Source: Nocardia sp. alder85J (GTDB lineage: Bacteria > Actinomycetota > Actinomycetes > Mycobacteriales > Mycobacteriaceae). From it: 64,000 nt of DNA. Below, in pieces: positions 16,974 through 24,874 of this stretch (its first letter is position 1; every line of letters starts with the position of its first letter). The position numbers and the translations under genes were made by a program. The DNA lies in contig NZ_JAIUCZ020000003.1 in NCBI RefSeq assembly GCF_020176955.2, positions 496,001 to 560,000 on the forward strand. The letters run 5' to 3'. The notes below the pieces were generated by a model. It had not been told where the DNA came from. It searched no databases and was given only the letters and a program-made list of their open reading frames with translations.

Positions 16974-17624
16974 TCAGTCGACGCCGATGAGATGGCGGTT
17001 CAGGTCCGGTGGCCGGACCTCGAGCTCCGGGCTGGAGGTGGTGTAGTAGTTCATCGCCACCACGACCCGCTTGGCGCCGTCCGTGGTGAGGCGGCGGACG
17101 TAGTGACTGTGCCGGCGAGCGTCGAAGAGCACGAGATGACCCGCTCGAGGTTCCACGATGGAACAGTCGGCGTCGATCTCCGCCACCGAGCGGACATCGC
17201 CGCGGTTGGACACCGCGAGTTCCCCGCCGGCGCCGATGGGGTGGCTGGTGCAGTACAGCAGTGCCGCGATCGGATTGCTGTCGACGTGACATTCGTAGCG
17301 TTCGGTATCGCGCTGGACGTTGAGGACCATGCCGAACCGCGGATCGGACATGGACGAAACCTTCTCCGCCGAGATCGACTGCGCCATCTCGAGGAAGAGT
17401 CCGTCGTAGAGGTCGGCCAGCCACGGCAACCGGTTGCGCAGGGTGACGCCTTCGACGATTCCGCAGGGAATCTGCTCCGAGGTGGTCGCCTCCCGGGAGG
17501 TCGAATGACTGCTGACGAGCGTCAGTTCCACGACTTCCTCCTCCACGACTTGCATGATCTGAGCCTGCCAGTCGGGGGGCAGCAGCCTCGTCACGTCGAA
17601 GGTCGTCCACCGGAAAAAGTTCAT
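16974..17624 (-). CDS. 2OG-Fe(II) oxygenase, prolyl-hydroxylase (P4Hc)-like
   Basis: 216-aa protein with the double-stranded beta-helix metal triad of 2-oxoglutarate-dependent dioxygenases: H113 and D115 in ECHVDSNP, distal H174 in RRHSHYV, and the oxoglutarate-binding Arg186 twelve residues later (AKRVVVAMNYY). This H-x-D...H...R spacing is that of the PKHD/P4H group. The substrate is not predictable. ATG 17624 (MNFFRW) is chosen; the open frame extends upstream to 17807 into the preceding gene. Same strand as and 49 bp downstream of the XRE regulator, so probably co-transcribed with it. First gene of the accessory cluster. Confidence 0.8.
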   Translation of the reverse strand: MNFFRWTTFDVTRLLPPDWQAQIMQVVEEEVVELTLVSSHSTSREATTSEQIPCGIVEGVTLRNRLPWLADLYDGLFLEMAQSISAEKVSSMSDPRFGMVLNVQRDTERYECHVDSNPIAALLYCTSHPIGAGGELAVSNRGDVRSVAEIDADCSIVEPRAGHLVLFDARRHSHYVRRLTTDGAKRVVVAMNYYTTSSPELEVRPPDLNRHLIGVD

Positions 17625-17673
17625 CCACCGGCCTTTCTCGGTACTTGGTGATTGATACGTGGAGGGGGAGAGA

Positions 17674-18609
17674 TCAGCTGCCGATGGCGGGCGGCGGCGC
17701 CAGTCGGTCGAGCACCCGCACGGCGGTCTCGATCCGTTCGGGGTCGAGCAGAAAATACGCGTGCAGCGGGGATCCGGGCGGCTCGATGTACCCGAGTCGT
17801 TTGTCATCGGTGATGAAAGGCTCGAGATAACGATGGAGCACCGGGCTGTGACGCCGCATGCCGTCGACGTCCAAGCGGAACAGACAACAGCCTACGTAGA
17901 AGCTGTCCACCGCAATGTCGAATGTGCAGTGTCGCAGGTCGGTCTCGGTCAGATTCTCCGCCAGTAGCAGCGTGCGGTACTGGTGGATCACGGTGTCGTG
18001 GTCTTCGATCTCCGGCGACAGCACGTAGTGGTAGGGCCGGCCCAGCGACAGGTTGGCGGCCGTGACCGCCAGGAAGTTGCCCGCGGTCACACCCTGCTCG
18101 ACATCGCTGTCGACCGGCACGAGATCGTCGGTGAGATCCAGGGTGACGATCGTGCTCGCTTCGCTGTAGCGTTCCAGCTCGAGGGCCTGTTCCTTGTCCA
18201 ACATGCCGTTCAGCGTCGAGGCGCGTTTGCTCGCGATCTTGGCCGCCGCGTCGATCTGCGACGTGATGATCTCGCCCACCTTCGCGACGAAGGCCGTCTG
18301 CGCCGCGATATCGGCCTGTACCAAGGAGATTCCGGCTTCGACGTAGCGCGTGATCGGCCCGTACTCCACGGCGCCGCCGTGTCCGCCGATCGTCGTGTCC
18401 GGGCCGAAGACCAGGTAGTCGAGCGGCACGCTGAACAGCTCCGCCATCCCCAGCAGCTTGTCGAGAGCGGGGGTGGTCTGCCCGTTGATGTACTGCGACA
18501 ACGCAGCCGGAGTGATGCCGAGCTGATCGCAGACCTGTCGCCGCTTGCCGCGGTACTCGCTCTCATCGATGAGTTGCTTGAGCATCGCGGGCAGCCTGAC
18601 CTCGCGCAT
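17674..18609 (-). CDS. XRE-type regulator with unknown C-terminal domain
   Basis: 311-aa DNA-binding protein. The Cro/C1-type HTH spans about residues 24-66: RRQVCDQLGITPAALSQYINGQTTPALDKLLGMAELFSVPLDYL. A helical stretch at about 95-150 follows, then a 150-residue domain I do not recognise (EIEDHDTVIHQYRTLLLAENLTE and FYVGCCLFRLDVDGMRRH). ATG 18609 is preceded by AAAGGGG at 5 nt. A good divergent promoter lies upstream, with two TAAG-N5-CTTA-like sites around it that this protein may bind. It heads the operon with the 2OG oxygenase. Confidence 0.85.
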   Translation of the reverse strand: MREVRLPAMLKQLIDESEYRGKRRQVCDQLGITPAALSQYINGQTTPALDKLLGMAELFSVPLDYLVFGPDTTIGGHGGAVEYGPITRYVEAGISLVQADIAAQTAFVAKVGEIITSQIDAAAKIASKRASTLNGMLDKEQALELERYSEASTIVTLDLTDDLVPVDSDVEQGVTAGNFLAVTAANLSLGRPYHYVLSPEIEDHDTVIHQYRTLLLAENLTETDLRHCTFDIAVDSFYVGCCLFRLDVDGMRRHSPVLHRYLEPFITDDKRLGYIEPPGSPLHAYFLLDPERIETAVRVLDRLAPPPAIGS

Positions 18610-18672
18610 CGCACCCCTTTCGGCAACTCCGCACCGGCGCGCGAAGCCGTAACGGGTAGCCGGGGTTCGATT

Positions 18673-18721
18673 TAAGTCCGGCTTACCACTGAAAGAATAG
18701 TAGATAAGCGCCACTTGACAA
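18673..18721. promoter_or_regulatory. divergent promoter with paired TAAG-N5-CTTA sites
   Basis: Minus strand: -35 TTGTCA (18721-18716), 16-bp spacer, -10 TATTCT (18699-18694), driving the XRE-oxygenase operon. Plus strand: TTGACA (18715-18720) could serve the flavoprotein gene, but no clear -10 follows. TAAGTCCGGCTTA (18673-18685) and TAAGCGCCACTTG (18705-18717) flank the -10 with starts 32 bp apart, about three helical turns. ACTTG-A-CAAGT (18713-18723) is a further small palindrome. Candidate XRE operators. Confidence 0.6.
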
Positions 18722-18806
18722 GTCCAGGCTCGCGCGCCATTCTCGAGAGGTCAGGGCTTGGCGCACGCGGCGACGAGCCCCTGATCCGTCGGAAGAGGTG
18801 TCTCCG

Positions 18807-20000
18807 ATGCCCAGCAGTGTTCTCCCTGGCCACCTTGCGGCCACCGAGCCCGAGTCCTTCCTGGCAGCGGCTCTGCGCACCGGACGAGCGGTGGTCGTGG
18901 GCCACGGTATCACCGGCCACCATGTCGTTCACAGATTGTTCGTTGAGTCCCAACGGGTTTCGCGCCCGATCCAGATTCTGTGGGTCGCCGATCACCACGA
19001 CAGGCGGGTCGCCAGTTTCGGTGCCAGCGGCTGGCACATGCCGTTCCTGGAAGGGGATCCACGGATCGCCGCCTGGGCGCATCGATCTTTTCACAGCTGG
19101 AACATCTTGTCCGAGCTGGGTTTCGGCGAATACCGCACCGCCGCGCCGAGTGTGCTGCTGACCCGCGAGGAGCGGGTACCGGTGCCGAGCGGCTGCCCCG
19201 CGGTACCCGTGCCGGTCGATCCCGGCGAGTTCTCGGCCCCGTTCTACCGCCGGGCCGCCTACATCGCCGAGGGGGCGATCGTCTCCTCGTGCACGCTCAT
19301 GCCGAACCTGTACCGGGCGGTATCGCGACTGCCCGGAGTCCGCCCGATGCGCCGCCATATTCACGATATCGGCGAATTGCTGGAGCTCACCCACGATTTC
19401 GGCGCCGAGGTCGTCTGTGTCGCCGCGGGCGACCGGGCCCAGTTCCTGCTCGACGACCAGCGCATCGAAGGCGATCTGGGGGTCGTCCTGCTCGCCGATC
19501 TCGCCCGGGTACCGCAGCCGCTGGATCGGATCGTGCTGATGGATGCCGACCGATACGACGAGCTCACCTACAGCATCCCGCATCACTCGTGCGGGCATGT
19601 CTGCCTGGGCGGTTCGTCCGGCAGGCTGGTCACCGAGCCGGAGGAGTACACCGAACTCGGGCGCGGGCTCACCGATCCGTCGCGGGTGCCGTCCTATGTC
19701 ACCGCGCTCGTGGAGGAGATCCGCGACCGTGTCCTGCAACGGCTTCCGGTGCTGCGGCCGGCGCTGACCCCCGGGGCCTACCAGTACTGGTACGGCCTGC
19801 GGCCGCTCGCCGAACGCGTTATCGCCGAATGGATTCCGCGCAGCCGGACCGGGTCGGTCGGCGTGCTGGAGCTCGGCGGCCTGGGCGGTTCGGGATTCAC
19901 CGTCGCTCCGGCCTTCGTCGAGGACGGTCTCGCGCTCCGCCGGCCGACCCCGCGGATGGAGTCCCATTTCGGCCGTCCCACTCCCGTCCATTCCTCGTAG
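18807..20000 (+). CDS. FAD oxidoreductase, D-amino-acid-oxidase-like
   Basis: 397-aa flavoprotein. The N-terminal Rossmann motif VVVGHGITGHHVVHRL (about residues 30-45) binds FAD. Later blocks follow the D-amino-acid oxidase pattern in order: FGAEVVCVAAGDRAQFLLDD, ELTYSIPHHSCGHVCLGGSS, WYGLRPLAERV, and the C-terminal flavin block LGGLGGSGFTVAPAF. The substrate-defining HNYGHGG-type residues differ, so a D-amino acid is likely but unproven; other amine oxidases remain possible. ATG 18807 has GGAAGAGG 8 nt upstream and is preferred to GTG 18798. Divergent from the XRE regulator. Expected products are an imino or keto acid and H2O2. Confidence 0.72.
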   Translation: MPSSVLPGHLAATEPESFLAAALRTGRAVVVGHGITGHHVVHRLFVESQRVSRPIQILWVADHHDRRVASFGASGWHMPFLEGDPRIAAWAHRSFHSWNILSELGFGEYRTAAPSVLLTREERVPVPSGCPAVPVPVDPGEFSAPFYRRAAYIAEGAIVSSCTLMPNLYRAVSRLPGVRPMRRHIHDIGELLELTHDFGAEVVCVAAGDRAQFLLDDQRIEGDLGVVLLADLARVPQPLDRIVLMDADRYDELTYSIPHHSCGHVCLGGSSGRLVTEPEEYTELGRGLTDPSRVPSYVTALVEEIRDRVLQRLPVLRPALTPGAYQYWYGLRPLAERVIAEWIPRSRTGSVGVLELGGLGGSGFTVAPAFVEDGLALRRPTPRMESHFGRPTPVHSS

Positions 20001-20019
20001 CGCAGGCGCCGTCCGGCTC

Positions 20020-20040
20020 CGCGCGGAAGAATCCCGCGCG
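20020..20040 (+). terminator. weak hairpin after flavoprotein gene
   Basis: CGCGCGG (20020-20026) and CCGCGCG (20034-20040) form a 7-bp stem with a 7-nt loop, 20 nt after the stop. There is no U-tract. Confidence 0.3.
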
Positions 20041-20139
20041 CGACCGCACGATGCGAATTTCCGGCGCAGCGTTTAAACTTCGCTTGTATTTCAGTGCGTC
20101 ATTGCTCGGTGCCCGGGGCCGAAAGACGAGGTACGGCTG

Positions 20140-20598
20140 ATGGACCGTTCTGCGGTCGGAACGCGCTTGTCGGTGAGTTTCTCTCCGGCCGTGCTGTCCT
20201 CGCTGTCCGCACTGGCACGCGACCGAGCGACCTCGACGGAGACCCTGATCGGAATCGCGGTCGCCGACCTGCTCGACTCGTTCGGAATCGATCGCGACAC
20301 CGCGATCACCGCGGTGGCGGCAATGATGGAAATCGAGCACATTCCCGACCGGCGCCGCGCGCGCCGGAACTTCGATCCGGCCGGTGAACAGCCGGCCCCG
20401 CGGGATCTCGGAGTCGGCGAGGTGCGTCTGGACGAACCGACGCTGGCACGGCTGGCCGTGTTCTGCCGGGGCGCGGGCCTCAGCCGCGCCCGCGCGATCC
20501 GGATGGCGGTCGACCGGTGCCTGTTCCACGAGGTCACCGGATCGGAATTCGAGGCGGCACCGGACCGGCCGCGGTCGCCGAGCGCCCGGCGGCCCTGA
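20140..20598 (+). CDS. RHH-like hypothetical protein
   Basis: 152-aa protein without a recognised family. Two segments each look like a ribbon-helix-helix half: TRLSVSFSPAVLSSLSALARDRATSTETLIGIAVADLLDSFG (about residues 8-49) and EVRLDEPTLARLAVFCRGAGLSRARAIRMAVDRCL (about 94-128). A basic linker joins them, so one chain could act as an internal RHH dimer binding DNA. ATG 20140 has GAGG 8 nt upstream. It converges on the NB-ARC regulator, with 6 bp between stops. Nucleic-acid binding is inferred from pattern only. Confidence 0.6.
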   Translation: MDRSAVGTRLSVSFSPAVLSSLSALARDRATSTETLIGIAVADLLDSFGIDRDTAITAVAAMMEIEHIPDRRRARRNFDPAGEQPAPRDLGVGEVRLDEPTLARLAVFCRGAGLSRARAIRMAVDRCLFHEVTGSEFEAAPDRPRSPSARRP

Positions 20599-20604
20599 CC
20601 GGCC

Positions 20605-23508
20605 TCAGCAGGCCGCGGCTCCGGTATCGTCCGATCCGGTTGCGGCGCACTGGATATCGGATCGCAGCCGGAGCAGCTCGGTGGCGGCCGCCACCGCGTC
20701 GGGAGTGCCGATGCGGTGATAGATCTCGACCGCCTGCGCCAGTTCGCGTGGGACCGCGGCGACGCCGGTGACGCTGTTGACGACTCGGCACCGCGCGATC
20801 CCCTCCAGCGCTTGGGCTTCCCCGATCCAGCTGCCGACCTGACGCGCGAGCGTCAGCGCGTCGAGGAAGGTCGCCGACGCGGCGGCGGCCGTCGCGGTCT
20901 CGAACAGCAGCCTGCCCAGGTCGATCAGGACCTCGATCTGGCCGAGCCGGTTGCCCAGCCGGTGGTACAGGGTCAGCGCCTGTTGATGCAGTTCCACGGC
21001 CTCGTCGTAGCGTCCGGTGCCGGTCCGCACGACACCCAGATTGTGCAGGGCATCGGCCTCGACGAGCCGATAGCCGAGGCGGCGGGACAGGGCCAGCGCC
21101 TTGTCGTGCAGGCCGACGGCCTCGTCGTAGAGCCCGGTGCGGGTCCGGACGATACCGAGATTGTTCAGCGTGCTGGCCTCACCCCTGAGGCTGCCCAGTT
21201 CGTGGTAGAGGGCCAGCGCCTGGTGGTGCCGATCGACGGCCTCCCGGTAGTGCCCCGTGCGGGTGCGCACGATGCCCAGATTGGTCAGCGCGTTGGCCTC
21301 GCCGAGCCGGTTGCCCAACTGCCGGTAGAGGGTCAGGGCCTGCCGGTGCAGCGCCACGGCCTCCTCACTGAAGCCGGTGCGGGCGTGCACGATTCCGAGA
21401 TTGTTGAGGGTATTGGCCTCCCCGAGCCGGAAATCGAGGTCGTGGTAGAGCGCCAGCGCCTGCTCGTAGCAACCGACCGCCGCGGGGTAGTCGCCGGTCT
21501 CCTCGTGCAGGGTGCCGAGATTGTTCAAGGTGCTCGCCTCGCCGAGAACGTCACCGCAGCGGCGGTAGAGGCCCAGCGCCCGTCGATAGTGGGCCACGGC
21601 CGCGGGGTAGTCGCCGGTCTCCTCGCGGGCGTCGCCGAGATTGTTCAGCGCGTTGGCCTCGCCGAGCACGTTGCCGCGGCCGCGGTAGAGGGTGAGGGCC
21701 GCGTGGAAACACGCGGTGGCCATGGAGAAATCCCCCGCCCGCCAGTGCGCGGCGCCCAGGTTGTTCAGCGCGCCGGCCTCCTCGATCTCGTCGTCGAGAT
21801 CGTGGGCGACCCCGGCGGCCCGCTTGTGCAGCTCACAGGCCAGCGGCCAGGGCCCGTCGCGATCCAGCAGACCCGCCAGCAGCCCGATCATCACCACCAT
21901 CCGCGCGGGACGGCGGGACGCCACGTGTTCGACGCAGGCCAGCAGATTGTCACGCTCCACCCGCATCCACTCCAGGGCCTGGACCTCGTCGCCGAACTCG
22001 CGCGCCACCAGCGGGTTGCCGCCCCGGTCACCGGATGCCGAGTCCGGACGGGTCCGGCGCGCGATCCAGCGGTCGGCCGCGGCGGTGGTCCGGTGGTAGT
22101 AGTCCAGCAGCCGGGTCTCGGCGGCGGCGCGTTCGGGTTCCGGCTCCGTCTGTGCCAGCGCGCGAGCGTATTCCCGGAGCAGGTCGTGCAGCCGGTATCG
22201 GCCGCGGGCCGGCTCGTCGAGCAGATGGTCGGTGTAGAGGGCGTCCAGTTCGGACCACGCCGCGGCCACGTCGATTCCGGCCAGCGCCGCCGCCGCGTAG
22301 GCGTCGAGGTCGGGGCCGTGGTGCAGCCCCAGCCGCCGGAACAGCCGGGCGCGTTCGGGAGGCAGATCCTGGTAGGACAGGTCGAACGCCACCCGGACCG
22401 CGCGGGTGCGGGCGTCGGGCTCGCCGAGCCGGTCGGCCGTGGCCCCGAATTCCGCCGACAGGTCCGCGATGGTCCACGCCGGGTGGTGCGCGAGCGGCGC
22501 CGCCAGCAGCGTGATCGCCAGCGGCAGATGGCCGCACTGGTGTACGAGCCGCTCGACCGCGGCGTGATCGGACGTATCGCCGATCCGGCGACGGCTCAGG
22601 GTCGCGAACAGTTCCACCGCCGCACCCGGCGCGAGCGTGTCGAGCGCGAGCGGGACGGTGTTGCCGAGATCGACCAGACGCCGCCGGCTGGTCACCAGGG
22701 TGAGGCAGCCGGGGGAGGCGGGCAGCAGCCAATCGATCTGGGCCTCGTTCTGCGCGTCGTCGAGAACCAGCAGGACGCGCTTGCCCGCGAGCCGGTCCTG
22801 CCACAGGTCGCGGCGCGCTTGCAGGGAATCGGGGAGGTAGCTGATGTCGACACCGATCCCGGTCAGCAACCCCGCCAGCACATCCGCCGGATCGGCGACC
22901 GTGCGCCCCGGCGTGTGGGCGTGCAACTCGACGAAGTAGCGGCCGTCGGGGAAACGATCGGCGAGCAGGTGCGCGGCCCGGATCGCCAGCGCCGTCTTAC
23001 CGACGCCGGGCATACCGTCGATGGTGTAGACGGGAATCCCGGATTCCGCGGCGGCCAGTATCTGCGCGAGCTCGGCGTCCCGCCCGATCAGGGTGTACAC
23101 GTCACGCCGGAGTGCGGTCCGCAGCGCGGGACCCACCTCGGGGGCCGTCCCCGGTGCGGGTGGGCGTGGTTCCCGCAGAATTCGGCGGCGCGTCTCGAGC
23201 CAGGCCGGTAGATCCTCCCTCGGGACGCCGCAGCACCACAGATAGATCTCCAGCCGGTTGTCGATATCCGGTGCGGCCCGGCCGCCTTCGAGCCGGTGCC
23301 CTTTCTCCATGGACTCGATGATGTTCTTCGTCAAATTGACATAGGTCGCGGCGCCGCTGTTCTTGCGGGCCGCGGCCCGGAGTTCGAGAGCGCGAATGGA
23401 CAGCGTCGCCGCCATCCGGGTCCGTTTCAGCCTCGCACCGAATTCGGCGGTGGTGTGCACTGCTTGCAGATCTGCCCGGGTCGTCTCCCGATTCGGTTTC
23501 TCGCTCAT
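20605..23508 (-). CDS. NB-ARC/TPR transcriptional regulator
   Basis: 967-aa STAND-type regulator, probably controlling the divergent oxygenase-amidinotransferase operon. Order of parts: an N-terminal HTH-like region (about residues 22-105); an NB-ARC NTPase with Walker A GMPGVGKT (165-172), Walker B VLLVLDD (245-251), LVTSRRR (271-277) and the GLPL-like CGHLPLAITLL; and a winged-helix segment. At least seven 40-residue TPRs follow (LNNLG signature), then a helical tail. It resembles AfsR/SARP-type regulators without a BTAD domain. ATG 23508 is chosen because the upstream extension (to 24333) is antisense to the oxygenase. AGAAAG lies about 8 nt upstream. Such proteins usually oligomerise on ATP and ligand. 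Confidence 0.88.
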   Translation of the reverse strand: MSEKPNRETTRADLQAVHTTAEFGARLKRTRMAATLSIRALELRAAARKNSGAATYVNLTKNIIESMEKGHRLEGGRAAPDIDNRLEIYLWCCGVPREDLPAWLETRRRILREPRPPAPGTAPEVGPALRTALRRDVYTLIGRDAELAQILAAAESGIPVYTIDGMPGVGKTALAIRAAHLLADRFPDGRYFVELHAHTPGRTVADPADVLAGLLTGIGVDISYLPDSLQARRDLWQDRLAGKRVLLVLDDAQNEAQIDWLLPASPGCLTLVTSRRRLVDLGNTVPLALDTLAPGAAVELFATLSRRRIGDTSDHAAVERLVHQCGHLPLAITLLAAPLAHHPAWTIADLSAEFGATADRLGEPDARTRAVRVAFDLSYQDLPPERARLFRRLGLHHGPDLDAYAAAALAGIDVAAAWSELDALYTDHLLDEPARGRYRLHDLLREYARALAQTEPEPERAAAETRLLDYYHRTTAAADRWIARRTRPDSASGDRGGNPLVAREFGDEVQALEWMRVERDNLLACVEHVASRRPARMVVMIGLLAGLLDRDGPWPLACELHKRAAGVAHDLDDEIEEAGALNNLGAAHWRAGDFSMATACFHAALTLYRGRGNVLGEANALNNLGDAREETGDYPAAVAHYRRALGLYRRCGDVLGEASTLNNLGTLHEETGDYPAAVGCYEQALALYHDLDFRLGEANTLNNLGIVHARTGFSEEAVALHRQALTLYRQLGNRLGEANALTNLGIVRTRTGHYREAVDRHHQALALYHELGSLRGEASTLNNLGIVRTRTGLYDEAVGLHDKALALSRRLGYRLVEADALHNLGVVRTGTGRYDEAVELHQQALTLYHRLGNRLGQIEVLIDLGRLLFETATAAAASATFLDALTLARQVGSWIGEAQALEGIARCRVVNSVTGVAAVPRELAQAVEIYHRIGTPDAVAAATELLRLRSDIQCAATGSDDTGAAAC
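20985..21800. repeat. 120-bp tandem repeats encoding TPRs
   Basis: Seven in-phase units of 120 bp, each with a near-identical block encoding Leu-Asn-Asn-Leu-Gly (minus strand), at about 21030, 21150, 21270, 21390, 21510, 21635 and 21768. Divergence between units is modest, which points to duplication or ongoing gene conversion. Confidence 0.8.
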
Positions 23509-23551
23509 CGCATATCTTTCTGAATATGGGCACCCGATCGGTGGCTGCTTT

Positions 23552-23642
23552 CCGGTGTCCGGCAGTGTCTTCCCTGTCCGCCGGACAGCCGTGAAATGCG
23601 GCGTGCGGCCGCCGTCTTGTCTTCCGTGCTGTCGGACACCGG
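23552..23642. promoter_or_regulatory. operator-like array of four TGTCCG half-sites
   Basis: The 193-bp divergent gap holds TGTCCG at 23556-23561 and 23575-23580 and its reverse complement CGGACA at 23582-23587 and 23633-23638. The inner pair makes a perfect palindrome, CTGTCCG-C-CGGACAG (23574-23588). The outer pair lies in 14-bp arms (23552-23565 and 23629-23642) that match in 13 positions. It probably binds the NB-ARC regulator or another cluster regulator. Confidence 0.6.
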
Positions 23643-23701
23643 CCGCGACCGGGTGTGCTGTTGCTGCGACCGCAAGGTCGCAGACGAACCGGAGGACAGC
23701 G

Positions 23702-24829
23702 ATGAACCCGATGATTTCGACAAATGTCACCGACGGGGACGGCCCTCGGCCGGGCGGCCGCGCCGAATTCCGGAACCGGTGCGAGACGGCCGTGTCCGTC
23801 CGGAGGAACGGCAGCGCCTTCGCCGGCCACGACGGACGACGGCGGAATTTCTCCGCGCCGGACATGGGACGCGCGGCGCACGGCGAGGTGGTCACCTCGA
23901 CCTGGGACCAGGCCGCGCGGACCTGGTCGGCGGCGCTGCGGGCCGCGGACCGGCACCGGCGTTCCGCGGACCCGGCCGTCGTCGCCGCGAGTCTGCTCAC
24001 CAGTCTGCCGCCGCACGTGGTGGTCGCCCTGCACCGCTTCCGAATCCAGGGCTCGCCCAACAACGCCCTGTTGCTGCGCGGCATCTGCCCGGTACTCACC
24101 GATCTGCCCGCCACCCCCGCCACCGTCACCCCGCGCACGACGACCCGCACCGTCGAGGCCGCCGCACTGCTGCTGCTCGCCCTGACGCTGCCGCTGGGCG
24201 AACCGTTCACCTTCCGCTCGCTGCACGAGGGCCGGCTGGTCCAGCATGTCGTGCCCGTACCCGGCCGTGAGGGCACCCAGACCGGCGTCGGCAGTACGGC
24301 GGCGCTCGACTGGCACGTCGAGGACGGATTCACCGACGACCGCTGCGATCACTTCGGATTGCTGTGCCTGCGTGGCCATCCCGGCGTGTTCACGGTCCTG
24401 TCCCCGGCCCGGCGCCTGGACCTCGACCCCGCCGATCTCGCGACACTGCGCGCCCCGCGGTATCTGGTCGCGCCCGACGACGCCCACGTGGGCGCCCGTA
24501 TCGGCGAGCAGACCCCGGCACCGGTCCTCACCGGTCCGCCCGAGGACCCCGAGATCTGCTTCGGCGAGGGTGACGTACGCCCGGCCGACCCCGCCGACCG
24601 CCGCGCGGCGGCGGCGCTGCGCGCCCTGACCACGGCCCTGGACCACGGCGCGATCGGTCACGAACTGCGGCCGGGCGATGTCCTGATCGCCGACAATCGG
24701 CGAATAGTACACGGCCGCACCACTTTTCGACCGCGCTACGACGGCGCAGACCGCTGGCTGCTGCGGGCGATGACCTGCGCCTCGATCCGCGCGCACCGCC
24801 GCCGTGGCGCGCGGCGTGCGCTCGGCTGA
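23702..24829 (+). CDS. clavaminate-synthase-like amino-acid hydroxylase (AsnO/VioC type)
   Basis: 375-aa Fe(II)/2-oxoglutarate oxygenase of the group that hydroxylates free amino acids (AsnO on asparagine, VioC on arginine, lysine hydroxylases). The metal triad is H205-x-E207 in LDWHVEDGF and distal H337 in NRRIVHGR. PRYDGADRWLLR supplies Arg351 for 2-oxoglutarate. The HxE form and the RRxVHGR...PRYDGxDRWL block are typical of this group. About 55 N-terminal residues are low in conservation. ATG 23702 has GGAGG at 6-7 nt. The amidinotransferase follows after 45 bp, so they form an operon. The arginine-using partner suggests a basic amino acid as substrate, but this is inference. Confidence 0.82.
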   Translation: MNPMISTNVTDGDGPRPGGRAEFRNRCETAVSVRRNGSAFAGHDGRRRNFSAPDMGRAAHGEVVTSTWDQAARTWSAALRAADRHRRSADPAVVAASLLTSLPPHVVVALHRFRIQGSPNNALLLRGICPVLTDLPATPATVTPRTTTRTVEAAALLLLALTLPLGEPFTFRSLHEGRLVQHVVPVPGREGTQTGVGSTAALDWHVEDGFTDDRCDHFGLLCLRGHPGVFTVLSPARRLDLDPADLATLRAPRYLVAPDDAHVGARIGEQTPAPVLTGPPEDPEICFGEGDVRPADPADRRAAAALRALTTALDHGAIGHELRPGDVLIADNRRIVHGRTTFRPRYDGADRWLLRAMTCASIRAHRRRGARRALG

Positions 24830-24874
24830 CCACGTCCGGACCACCCCCGCCCCCGTCTCCGAAGGGAAAGTGTC

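Noticed and set aside
20985..21800. CRISPR-like regular repeats
   Set aside because: Units are 120 bp, coding and contiguous, with no unique spacers.
20716..23211. 831-codon plus-strand open frame opposite the NB-ARC gene
   Set aside because: Antisense shadow caused by high GC; the minus strand has full NB-ARC and TPR motifs.
23509..24333. Upstream extension of the NB-ARC frame
   Set aside because: Antisense to the oxygenase; ATG 23508 gives a normal N-terminus.
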